DNA of 64,000 bases from [Clostridium] saccharolyticum WM1 (GTDB lineage: Bacteria > Bacillota > Clostridia > Lachnospirales > Lachnospiraceae): contig NC_014376.1 in the NCBI RefSeq assembly GCF_000144625.1, positions 1,736,001-1,800,000 on the forward strand. Direction: 5' to 3'. Below the pieces are notes generated by a model that was not told the origin of the DNA, did not search any database, and saw nothing but the letters and a program-made list of their open reading frames with translations. This document shows, piece by piece, positions 39,755-47,989 of the stretch. The first letter of the stretch is position 1; each line of letters begins with the position of its first letter. The position numbers and the translations under genes are program-made.

Positions 39755-40796
39755 TGAAGATACACAAAAGGCGGTTGCTTTGGCATCCGCCGTTTTCCGC
39801 AGTCATCCCTTTTTTCTGAGCAACTACACATGGTGCAGGGAGCTTCTGCTGAAAAGGAAGGACCCGAAAAATGCCTCAGAAGCGATGAGACTGGGGATAC
39901 AGCATGCAGAAATGCTGAATCTGGATGCCTATATGCTTCCGGTGGTTTATATTGACTGGATGCTGCCGGAGGTGTTTGAGGATTTCCGGAATCAGGGACT
40001 TCCGGAATGGGTTTTTCTGGAATCCATGAAGGATATTGAAATCTGGATTAAGGTCTACCGAGAATACCATAAGGGCAAGATAGGCCTTGATCAGATTGAG
40101 TGGGTGTTCCGGTCCGTTTGCGGAAAAGTTCTCCGGTTCGGCAGCCTGCAGTTTGAGGAGATAACTTATGAATTTCCCTTCCTGATTTTTAATAACAGAC
40201 AGACCGGTGAATACAGGGCATTGGCATGTCCTGGCCTTAAGGTGGATCAGGATGGATATTTTTCCGGGACCAATGGAAGAAGCCTTAACAGGGAATCAGA
40301 AACTTGTGTAAGCTTTCCGGATGAAAGAGTGACCGGTTTTTTTGCGGATCTTAAGCAGGGAGTACTTAACATGGATCAGGAGGAGACCCTGCTTCTGGCT
40401 GACTGGAGGCTGCAGCTGGCTCCGGGGGAAAAAGCGGTAGCAGTCCACATCCCGGAAGGGGCGGATCTTTCGCCTGATAAGATTGATTCTGCTTTAGAGG
40501 CGGCAAAAGAATATTACGGAGGAGGCCTTCTTGTTTGCGACAGCTGGCTTCTGGATCCTCATCTGGCGTTTATCCTGCCGGGGAATAGCCGGATCATTAA
40601 ATTTATGGAACGTTTTAACAAAATGCCCATAAAGGCGGAACACCCTCAGATCCTGGAACGGGTCATGGGGTTTGACTGTTCCATGGAAAAGCTGGAAAAA
40701 TGTCCATGCAGCACCTCGCTGCAAATCTCATTAAAGAAATATCTTCTGGAAAGGAAGGAGATGTTTACAACGGCAGGTTTCCTGCCATGGATATAA
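39732..40796 (+). CDS. GNAT-like acyltransferase-domain protein (NAT_N/GNAT_C type)
   Basis: A 354-residue soluble protein overlapping the preceding gene by 23 bases. The middle LRFGSLQFEEITYEF (residues about 134-148) and the C-terminal VAVHIPEGADLSPDKIDSAL, YYGGGLLVCDSWLLDPHLAFILP and the following helix match my memory of proteins annotated as acyltransferase domain with a split GNAT fold (NAT_N and GNAT_C). These are often found beside carbohydrate genes and have no proven reaction. In this locus it might acylate or deacylate sugar groups, or move an acyl group from the imported glycan. Assignment by remembered motif only. Confidence 0.6.
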   Translation: MIRHSIFSEDTQKAVALASAVFRSHPFFLSNYTWCRELLLKRKDPKNASEAMRLGIQHAEMLNLDAYMLPVVYIDWMLPEVFEDFRNQGLPEWVFLESMKDIEIWIKVYREYHKGKIGLDQIEWVFRSVCGKVLRFGSLQFEEITYEFPFLIFNNRQTGEYRALACPGLKVDQDGYFSGTNGRSLNRESETCVSFPDERVTGFFADLKQGVLNMDQEETLLLADWRLQLAPGEKAVAVHIPEGADLSPDKIDSALEAAKEYYGGGLLVCDSWLLDPHLAFILPGNSRIIKFMERFNKMPIKAEHPQILERVMGFDCSMEKLEKCPCSTSLQISLKKYLLERKEMFTTAGFLPWI

Positions 40797-40816
40797 AACC
40801 ATAAGGAGGAGGGTAC

Positions 40817-41740
40817 ATGAAAGAATATTTTGCAGGATTGGATATTGGAGGAACCAACGGACGGCTTAAAATCTGCGATCCCCATGGGGCGGTACTTGGA
40901 GAATTTACGGCACCTGGCTGCAGCCTCAATACAGATGGAGCGGAGAAAAGCCGGCTTCGATACCGGGATCTGGTGCTCCCGGCTCTTCGTGATATGAACC
41001 TGGCTCCCGGCTGCTGTGCGGGGATCTGTGTGGCCGCCAGCGGAATTGATTCTCCGTCTGATGAGCATGATTGCAGGTCCATCTTTGAAGAAATGGGGTT
41101 TCCAAATAAAAAGCTTCTGGTGCTAAATGACTGTGAGGTATTTCTTCACATGACGGAGGAACCGGCTCTGGTCGTTATATCAGGGACCGGCTCGGTATGC
41201 TTTGGGAGAGATAAGGACGGGACCATATACCGGACCGGCGGCTGGAACCACATCATAAGTGATGAAGGAAGCGGGTTTGATATGGGGTTAAAAGTCTTAA
41301 AAGCCGTAGGAGATGAGCTGTCCGGACGAATCAAATGTCCTGTTCTCACACCACTTATTATTAAGGAGACAGGGCTTGATACGCTGGAAAAAATAGATGA
41401 TTTTATCAATGCCAATCTTATGGAAAAGTCTGAGATCGCCAGATTATCCTTGTTTGCATATCAGGCGGCAGCCCTTGGTGATCATGAAGCCGTTCGCATT
41501 CACCGGGAATGCGGAGAGGCTTTGTGGGGCCTTATTCGGGATACCGCAGCCAAGATGGCAGGAAAGAGTCCGGAAGACAGGCGGAACCTCTGGCTCTGGG
41601 GCAGTGTCCTGGTTAAAAATCAAATCATCCGGAAGATGGTTGAAGAAAAAGTCCGGGAAGGGATGCCGGGCACTGAGGTGGGGATACCGGCGTTGAGTGC
41701 TCTTGATACGGCTTTGAAAGCGGCCAGATCCCTGCAATAA
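40817..41740 (+). CDS. BadF/BadG-type sugar kinase (N-acetylglucosamine kinase-like)
   Basis: A 307-residue actin-like ATPase-fold kinase: phosphate-1 motif FAGLDIGGTNGRLKI (residues about 5-19), phosphate-2 region VVISGTGSVCFGRD (about 117-130) and WNHIISDEGSGFDMG (about 141-155) are typical of the GlcNAc-kinase branch of the BadF/BadG/BcrA/BcrD family. It would phosphorylate the monosaccharide released by the upstream enzymes, an amino sugar being a reasonable guess. AAGGAGGAGGG stands before ATG 40817. Last gene of the sugar operon; a terminator begins 84 nt later. Confidence 0.82.
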   Translation: MKEYFAGLDIGGTNGRLKICDPHGAVLGEFTAPGCSLNTDGAEKSRLRYRDLVLPALRDMNLAPGCCAGICVAASGIDSPSDEHDCRSIFEEMGFPNKKLLVLNDCEVFLHMTEEPALVVISGTGSVCFGRDKDGTIYRTGGWNHIISDEGSGFDMGLKVLKAVGDELSGRIKCPVLTPLIIKETGLDTLEKIDDFINANLMEKSEIARLSLFAYQAAALGDHEAVRIHRECGEALWGLIRDTAAKMAGKSPEDRRNLWLWGSVLVKNQIIRKMVEEKVREGMPGTEVGIPALSALDTALKAARSLQ

Positions 41741-41823
41741 AGCATGATTCTGCAGGCCAGGTATTCGGATTCAGAATCCTGGGAAAACGGATAGAAGAAA
41801 CCTATAAAACGGAATAAAAGAGA

Positions 41824-41851
41824 AAAGAGGGGCTGACCCTCTTTCTTTTTT
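41824..41851 (+). terminator. terminator of the sugar-utilisation operon
   Basis: AAAGAGGG (41824-41831) pairs with CCCTCTTT (41837-41844) across a five-base loop, and TTTTTT follows. Confidence 0.8.
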
Positions 41852-41880
41852 ATAATTAGAAAAATGACGAAAAAATATTT

Positions 41881-41929
41881 GTGCAAATTGCACCTTTTGC
41901 TTGCAATTATACGACATTTTTAGTAAAAT
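41881..41929 (+). promoter_or_regulatory. promoter of the EF-G-like gene with upstream palindrome
   Basis: TTGCAA (41901-41906), 17 bp and TAAAAT (41924-41929) form the promoter. Eight bases upstream of the -35 lies the palindrome GTGCAA-A-TTGCAC (41881-41893), a possible operator. Confidence 0.6.
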
Positions 41930-41967
41930 ATCCTTATAGACTTAAATACCGAACAGGAGGAATGTTT

Positions 41968-44070
41968 ATGAACGTGTATGGAACCAAACAGATCCGTAAC
42001 GTCGCCTTACTTGGGCACGGGGGCGCCGGTAAAACCACCCTGGCAGAAGCTATGGCGTTGATTACCGGAGCCATCAGCAGAATGGGAAAAATTACCGATG
42101 GCAATACCATCAGCGATTATGACAAAGAAGAGATCAAGAGACAGTTCTCCATCTCTACGACCCTGATTCCTTTAGAGTATAAAGGAGAGGATGGACCGAT
42201 CAAGATTAACCTGATTGATACTCCCGGATATTTTGATTTTGTTGGCGAAGTGGAAGAGGCCATCAGCGTTGCGGACGCAGCAGTTATTGTTGTGAATTGT
42301 AAGGCAGGTATTGAAGTTGGAACATTAAAGGCATGGGAACTTTGCGAAAAGTACAAGCTTCCCAGACTTTTCTTTGTGACAAATATGGATGACGATCATG
42401 CAAGTTTCCGTGAATTATTATTAAAGCTTGATAAAGAATTCGGAAGAAAGATAGCACCGTTCCACCTCCCCATTCGTGAGAACGAAAAGTTCGTAGGTTT
42501 TGTTAATGTTGTTAAGATGGCAGGCCGCCGTTTTACTGTCAACAGTGATTATGAAGAATGTGAGATTCCTGAATATAGCCAGAAGAATCTGGGAATTGCC
42601 CGTGAAGCTCTTATGGAGGCTGTGGCAGAAACCAGTGAGGAATATATGGAGCGTTACTTCTCTGGTGATGAATTTACCATTGATGAGATTTCTTCTGCTC
42701 TTCGGGAACATGTGATAAAAGGAAATATCGTTCCGGTCATGCTGGGATCCGGAATCAACGCTCAGGGCGCCAAGATGGTGCTTCAGGCCATAGATAAGTA
42801 TTTTCCATCCCCCGATTACTTTGAGTGCATCGGCGTGGATGTTTCCACAGGTGAGCGCTTTACAGCCAAGTATAACGATCATGTGTCCCTGTCTGCCCGT
42901 GTGTTTAAGACCATTGTGGACCCGTTTATCGGAAAATACTCCCTGCTTAAGATTTGTACCGGTACCCTAAAGCCTGATTCTGCCATCTATAATGTGAATA
43001 AGGACACAGAGGAAAAGATCGGAAAGCTTTATGTGTTAAGAGGAAAGGAAGCGATTGAGGTTTCGGAATTAAAAGCAGGAGATATCGGGGCGGTGTCCAA
43101 ACTGAACGTGACCCAGACCGGCGATACCATTGCCCTTCGTTCCGCCCCTATCGTCTACCATAAGCCTGAAATATCCACTCCATATACTTATATGCGGTAT
43201 AAGACCAAGACAAAGGGCGACGATGATAAGGTTTCCAGTGCTCTTGCAAAGCTGACGGAAGAAGATTGGACCTTAAAGGTAGTGAATGACACGGAAAACC
43301 GCCAATCCCTCCTTTATGCCATCGGAGACCAGCAGCTGGAAGTGGTAGTAAGCAAGCTTTTAAACCGTTACAAGGTTGATGTGGAACTGAGCAAGCCTAA
43401 ATTTGCTTTCCGTGAGACCATCCGCAAGAAAGTGGAAGTCCAGGGCAAATATAAGAAGCAGTCCGGAGGACACGGACAATACGGCGATGTGAAGATGACC
43501 TTTGAGCCTTCCGGAGACTTAGAGACTCCTTACGTATTTGATGAATGCGTATTTGGCGGGGCAGTACCGAGAAACTATTTCCCGGCAGTTGAAAAGGGAA
43601 TTGCCGAGTGCGTCTTAAAAGGACCTCTTGCCGCTTATCCTGTTGTGGGATTAAAGGCCACGCTGACCGACGGCTCCTACCATCCTGTGGATTCCTCAGA
43701 GCTTGCCTTTAAGATGGCTGCAACCATGGCCTTTAAAAAGGGATTCATGGATGCAAATCCGGTCCTCTTAGAACCAATTGCTTCTCTTAAGGTTACAGTT
43801 CCGGATAAATTTACCGGAGATGTTATGGGAGATTTAAACCGCAGAAGAGGCCGTGTTCTTGGTATGAACTCCAACCACAGTGGAAAGCAGGTTATTGAGG
43901 CAGATGTTCCCATGTCCGAACTGTACGGCTATAATACGGACCTGCGTTCCATGACAGGAGGAATCGGAACCTTTGAATATGAATTCAGCCGTTATGAGCT
44001 GGCTCCGGGAGATGTGCAGAAGAGAGAAGTCGAAGAGCGGGCTTCCAAGATTGACCGGATAGAAGTATAA
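41968..44070 (+). CDS. elongation factor G-like GTPase (EF-G paralogue)
   Basis: A 700-residue protein with the five-domain EF-G layout: GTPase domain (residues about 8-270; P-loop GHGGAGKTT), EF-Tu domain II, and domains III-V in the C-terminal half with GQYGDVKMTFEP and the final domain V. Two G motifs differ from translocating EF-G. The switch-II sequence is DTPGYFDF, with Tyr instead of the catalytic His of PGH, and G4 reads TNMD rather than NKMD. This marks it as an EF-G-like (FusA2-type) protein, not the main translocase. Its function is uncertain; ribosome recycling or stress roles are possible. ATG 41968 has AGGAGG 7 nt before it. Confidence 0.85.
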   Translation: MNVYGTKQIRNVALLGHGGAGKTTLAEAMALITGAISRMGKITDGNTISDYDKEEIKRQFSISTTLIPLEYKGEDGPIKINLIDTPGYFDFVGEVEEAISVADAAVIVVNCKAGIEVGTLKAWELCEKYKLPRLFFVTNMDDDHASFRELLLKLDKEFGRKIAPFHLPIRENEKFVGFVNVVKMAGRRFTVNSDYEECEIPEYSQKNLGIAREALMEAVAETSEEYMERYFSGDEFTIDEISSALREHVIKGNIVPVMLGSGINAQGAKMVLQAIDKYFPSPDYFECIGVDVSTGERFTAKYNDHVSLSARVFKTIVDPFIGKYSLLKICTGTLKPDSAIYNVNKDTEEKIGKLYVLRGKEAIEVSELKAGDIGAVSKLNVTQTGDTIALRSAPIVYHKPEISTPYTYMRYKTKTKGDDDKVSSALAKLTEEDWTLKVVNDTENRQSLLYAIGDQQLEVVVSKLLNRYKVDVELSKPKFAFRETIRKKVEVQGKYKKQSGGHGQYGDVKMTFEPSGDLETPYVFDECVFGGAVPRNYFPAVEKGIAECVLKGPLAAYPVVGLKATLTDGSYHPVDSSELAFKMAATMAFKKGFMDANPVLLEPIASLKVTVPDKFTGDVMGDLNRRRGRVLGMNSNHSGKQVIEADVPMSELYGYNTDLRSMTGGIGTFEYEFSRYELAPGDVQKREVEERASKIDRIEV

Positions 44071-44094
44071 AAACCGATGCAGAAATAACTGGAA

Positions 44095-44142
44095 AGATTC
44101 GGGTGCAGGCATATTGATAATGTCTCTCCCGGGTCTTTTTTT
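44095..44142 (+). terminator. terminator after the EF-G-like gene
   Basis: GATTCGGG and CCCGGGTC pair (with two G-U) around a long loop, followed by TTTTTTT at 44136-44142. Confidence 0.65.
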
Positions 44143-44476
44143 GATGGCATCCTGCCGTTGCCGCTAAAATCATGGATGAATTTCAATAAAAAAGGAAAGA
44201 ACAATCAGTGCCATGCAAAAACCAAAGGGATTGTAAACAGGCCTCCGTAAATTTTTGTCTGAGATCTGCAATGATTATGGAAGGAGTTATAAAATATTAC
44301 CAAAAAGGCACCGGTAGAAATGTAACTATTGCACAAATCGAATAATAATTACGCCAATAAGGACATGAGTCCTTTTGATAATGAAAAATTATTGCTACAA
44401 TGTGGATATTTCAAGAGCATAAGAGATATAAGTCCTTTTACCATGGGCAGGGCTTGAAATGAAAGAGGTAGAATGC
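44143..44476. other. non-coding gap before yjjI
   Basis: No gene is seen. The useful elements are a small hairpin AAGGAC-ATGA-GTCCTTTT around 44361-44376, a near repeat of its second arm (AAGTCCTTTT) around 44430, an imperfect inverted repeat ATAAT-GAAAA-ATTAT around 44379-44394, and TACAAT at about 44396-44401 as a likely -10 box. The promoter of the nucleoside operon is probably here. Confidence 0.4.
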
Positions 44477-45973
44477 ATGAATAAAATATTAAACATTGTA
44501 ACATCAAAAGGGCTGACTTATGAGCAGAAGGTGGTAGCTCTGGCGCATGCAGCGGAAAATAGTTTAGAGGTTCTTTCCATACCGGAGAAGACACGCCGCT
44601 ACATGGATATAGGAGCGATCTGTGATTTGGATGAGGGACACGCCCCTTATCGTCCGAGATACGTCATGCCGGATTATGAAAAAGCGGTAAAAACCGGCTG
44701 TGAATTTTTACAGCTGGAAGCGCCAAAAGATCTTGATGAAGTGCTGCAGTTTTTGACGATTCTGTACCGTCATGTCCCATCCATTACCAGCTATCCTGTT
44801 TATCTGGGCAACATTGATAAGCTCATTGAGCCGTTTCTTGATGGGGTGACAGATGAGGAGGCGGAAAAGAAGCTTAAGCTGTTTCTTGTTTATCTGGACC
44901 GGACCATAACCGACGGCTTCTGCCATGCCAATCTGGGTCCGGAGGAGACAAGGGCAGGAACATTGATTTTAAAGCTTGAAAAGGAGCTTCAGAATGCGGT
45001 TCCCAATTTAACGCTGAAGTATGACAGGGATATTACACCGGACTCCTATGCAGAGCTTGCCCTTTACACCTCTTTGTACTGTGCCAATCCGGCTGTCTGT
45101 AACCACAGGATGCACAAGGATACCTATGGAGATTACGGCATATCCAGCTGCTATAATATCCTTCCAGTGGGCGGCGGTTCCTACACGCTGGTAAGGATTG
45201 TACTTCCAAAGCTGGCATCGGAAGCTGAGAATAAGGAACAGTTTTTATCAAAGCTTTTACCTGACTGCCTTGATTCCATGGGAAATTATATGAATGAAAG
45301 AATTCGTTTTCTGGTGGAAGAATCCAACTTCTTTGAAACATCGTTTCTTGCCAGGGAGGGCTTTATTTCCAGAGATAAATTCCTTGCCATGTTCGGAGTC
45401 GTAGGGTTGGCGGAATGCACAAATATGCTGATGGAAGATGGGGAAAAGACCTATGGCCGCAGGGAAGAAGCCGATGATTTGGCAGAGCAGATCATGGAGG
45501 TTATTGCAGATTATGCAAAAACGGCCAAGGCACTTTATTCGGAGGTTTTTGACTTTCATTTCGCACTTCATGCCCAGGTGGGAATTGATTCGGACCACGG
45601 AATAACCTCAGGAGTACGGATTCCTGTAGGAATGGAACCGGATTGCATGTATGACCACCTTCGCCACAGCGCCAGGTTCCACAAGTTTTTTCCCACGGGC
45701 TGCGCGGATATCTTTTCCTTTGATCCCACGGCAAGAAATAATCCGGCTGCCATGCTGGATATCGTAAAAGGAGCATTTTCTCTGGGGGACAAATACATAA
45801 GCTTTTACGCTTCCGACAGTGATCTGGTCCGGATTACAGGTTATCTGGTGAAACGGAGTGAGATGGAAAAATATTATGAGGGGGAAGCAGTCCTTCAGAA
45901 TACGGTACATCTGGGTGGAGATAATTACCGCAATGCTCATCTGGAAAACCGGAAAGTCAGGGCGCTGACGTGA
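44477..45973 (+). CDS. yjjI: YjjI-family glycyl radical enzyme
   Basis: A 498-residue member of the YjjI glycyl-radical family, which has no assigned reaction. The barrel Cys is expected in ISSCYNILPVGGGSYT (Cys about residue 225), and the radical-bearing Gly in VRITGYLVKRSEME near the C-terminus (Gly about residue 455), with an unusual 43-residue tail after it. Oxygen-sensitive, it needs the activase encoded with a four-base overlap downstream. ATG 44477 with AAAGAGGT at 44462-44469 is the start rather than ATG 44459. It opens a long co-directional run of nucleoside uptake and cleavage genes, so a nucleoside- or (deoxy)ribose-derived substrate is a reasonable inference. Confidence 0.88.
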   Translation: MNKILNIVTSKGLTYEQKVVALAHAAENSLEVLSIPEKTRRYMDIGAICDLDEGHAPYRPRYVMPDYEKAVKTGCEFLQLEAPKDLDEVLQFLTILYRHVPSITSYPVYLGNIDKLIEPFLDGVTDEEAEKKLKLFLVYLDRTITDGFCHANLGPEETRAGTLILKLEKELQNAVPNLTLKYDRDITPDSYAELALYTSLYCANPAVCNHRMHKDTYGDYGISSCYNILPVGGGSYTLVRIVLPKLASEAENKEQFLSKLLPDCLDSMGNYMNERIRFLVEESNFFETSFLAREGFISRDKFLAMFGVVGLAECTNMLMEDGEKTYGRREEADDLAEQIMEVIADYAKTAKALYSEVFDFHFALHAQVGIDSDHGITSGVRIPVGMEPDCMYDHLRHSARFHKFFPTGCADIFSFDPTARNNPAAMLDIVKGAFSLGDKYISFYASDSDLVRITGYLVKRSEMEKYYEGEAVLQNTVHLGGDNYRNAHLENRKVRALT

Positions 45974-46839
45974 GAGCCCCGGTTAACAAAATGATTCCCT
46001 TAAGTGTTGTGGATGGACCAGGCTGCCGGACAGCAGTGTTTGTTCAGGGCTGCAATATCGCCTGCGCTTACTGCCATAACCCGGAAACGCAGAGGCTGTG
46101 CAGCGGCTGCGGCCTTTGCATCGGTCAGTGTCCTTCGTCCGCATTGTCTCTTTCTGGTAAATCTGTACTATGGAATGAGGCAGTCTGTATCCAGTGCGAT
46201 CATTGCATCCGGATCTGTCCCCATCATTCGTCGCCAAAGGTCCGGTGGCTGGAGGCGTCGGAGGTCTGGGCACAGATAGAAAAAAACATGCCGTTTATCC
46301 AGGGAATCACGGTATCCGGCGGAGAATGCAGCCTGTATCCTGAGTTCCTCACAGAATTATTTACGCTTGCAGGAAAAGCCGGGCTTTCCTGTTTTCTGGA
46401 CAGCAACGGCTGCGTGGATTTTTCCGTATTTCCCGGACTCATGGCTGTGACGGACAACGTGATGCTGGATGTAAAAGCGTGGGATTTCCAAGTGTTTCAT
46501 CGGCTGACCGGAGGTGATAACAGTGATGTTAAGAAAAATCTGAAATATCTGGCACAGATGGGAAAATTGTATGAGGTGAGGCTTGTCTGTCTGGATGAGG
46601 AAACTGCTCCCGGCACCGGTCCGTCAGAAAGAAGAGAAGTGGATATGGAGGAGGTCATTGCCGGAGTGGCAGATGAGGTCAGACCTTATCTGGAAAAATT
46701 CAGGCTGAAGCTTATTGCATTCCGAAATTTTGGAGTAAGAGGAAGACTGGAAACAAGAAAAAGTCCGCCGCCGGAACAAATGGAGAGGCTGAAGGAGCTG
46801 GCTGTTACGTGCGGATTTAAAAATATACAAATTGTATAA
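45970..46839 (+). CDS. yjjW: YjjW-family glycyl radical enzyme activase (radical SAM)
   Basis: The 289-residue protein would abstract H from the Gly of YjjI using S-adenosylmethionine. The radical-SAM cluster motif is CNIACAYC (residues about 29-36, CxxxCxxC), followed by two ferredoxin-type clusters, CSGCGLCIGQCP (about 44-55) and CIQCDHCIRICP (about 74-85), as in other GRE activases, and VSGGE binds SAM. GTG 45970 overlaps the yjjI stop codon, giving translational coupling. In E. coli the homologous pair lies next to deoCABD. Confidence 0.9.
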   Translation: MRAPVNKMIPLSVVDGPGCRTAVFVQGCNIACAYCHNPETQRLCSGCGLCIGQCPSSALSLSGKSVLWNEAVCIQCDHCIRICPHHSSPKVRWLEASEVWAQIEKNMPFIQGITVSGGECSLYPEFLTELFTLAGKAGLSCFLDSNGCVDFSVFPGLMAVTDNVMLDVKAWDFQVFHRLTGGDNSDVKKNLKYLAQMGKLYEVRLVCLDEETAPGTGPSERREVDMEEVIAGVADEVRPYLEKFRLKLIAFRNFGVRGRLETRKSPPPEQMERLKELAVTCGFKNIQIV

Positions 46840-46863
46840 ATAAAAAGTGGAGGAATTATATTT

Positions 46864-47922
46864 ATGAAAGCAAAAAAAGGGATTGTGTTTGGTTTAGCAG
46901 CTGTAATGGCATTGTCACTTACGGCGTGTGGTAGCGGAAAAACAGAAGTTGCAAATACCCAGGAGGAGACTTCCGGAGGAAAGAGCAGCTTTTCTGTGGC
47001 AATGATTACGGATACAGGCGGAATCAATGACCAGTCCTTTAACCAGTCTGCATGGGAAGGTTTAACTGAGTTAAAGAAAAGGACCGGTGCTGAGGTAAAT
47101 TACATCGAGTCAAAACAGGCCTCAGACTTTGTAACAAATCTGGAAAGACTGGGAGACAGCGGTGCCGATTTATTATGGGGAGTCGGATACGCCTGTGCGG
47201 ATGCAGTGCTGGAGGCAGCCGGAGGCAATCCGGATATCCAGTATGCAATTATCGACAATGCTTATGAGGAAACACCTTCCAACGTTACCGGCGTTATGTT
47301 CCGGGCCCAGGAACCCTCTTTTCTTGTAGGCTATGTGGCCGGACGGACGACACAGACCGGAAAAGTGGGATTTGTAGGCGGTATTTCCTCAGGTCTGATT
47401 GACCAGTTCCAGTATGGCTTTGAGGCCGGCGTGAAATATGCGGCCAAAGAGCTTGGAAAAGAGATTGATGTTTCCGTGCAGTATGCGGAGAGCTTCAGCG
47501 ATGCGGCAAAAGGAAAGGCCATTGCCACAAGGATGTATTCTGATGGCTGCGATGTTATCTATCATGCCGCAGGCGGAACAGGAACCGGCGTCATTGAGGC
47601 TGCAAAGGAAGCGGATCAGTGGGTGATCGGTGTTGACCGGGACCAGGCATATCTGGCTCCGGAAAACGTACTGACATCAGCTCTTAAGTTAGTAGGTAAA
47701 GCGGTACAGGAAGTGTCTGAGCAGGCAATAAACGGGCAGAAAATCGGCGGTCAGACGCTTACCTTCGGCTTAAAGGAAGAATGTGTAGGAATCCCTGTGG
47801 AACACGGCAACATGCCGGAAGGGGTTTATGAAGATACGTTAAAGGTAGAGGACAAAATAAGAAACGGGGAACTGACACCGCCTACCACCAATGAGGAATA
47901 CCAGGCATTTATCGCGAAATAG
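46864..47922 (+). CDS. BmpA/PnrA-type nucleoside-binding lipoprotein
   Basis: A 352-residue exported lipoprotein with lipobox LTAC (Cys about residue 20) and a BMP/PnrA domain: VAMITDTGGINDQSFNQSAWEGL (residues about 42-64) is the hallmark start, with WGVGYACADAV, GFVGGISSGLIDQFQYGFEAGVKYA and VIYHAAGGTGTGVIEAA following. Members bind purine or pyrimidine nucleosides and pass them to Nup-type ABC permeases, which are encoded next. GGAGG lies before ATG. An intercistronic hairpin follows, which may raise its level over the membrane subunits. Confidence 0.9.
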   Translation: MKAKKGIVFGLAAVMALSLTACGSGKTEVANTQEETSGGKSSFSVAMITDTGGINDQSFNQSAWEGLTELKKRTGAEVNYIESKQASDFVTNLERLGDSGADLLWGVGYACADAVLEAAGGNPDIQYAIIDNAYEETPSNVTGVMFRAQEPSFLVGYVAGRTTQTGKVGFVGGISSGLIDQFQYGFEAGVKYAAKELGKEIDVSVQYAESFSDAAKGKAIATRMYSDGCDVIYHAAGGTGTGVIEAAKEADQWVIGVDRDQAYLAPENVLTSALKLVGKAVQEVSEQAINGQKIGGQTLTFGLKEECVGIPVEHGNMPEGVYEDTLKVEDKIRNGELTPPTTNEEYQAFIAK

Positions 47923-47935
47923 GAGAGAAAAATTG

Positions 47936-47963
47936 CACCGCAGGGCCATAAAGACCTGCGGTG
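47936..47963 (+). repeat. intercistronic hairpin after the binding-protein gene
   Basis: CACCGCAGG (47936-47944) and CCTGCGGTG (47955-47963) make a 9-bp perfect stem with no T-run. It probably protects the upstream binding-protein mRNA from 3' decay. Confidence 0.55.
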
Positions 47964-47989
47964 TAAAAACGAAAGGAGAACGTATTGAG

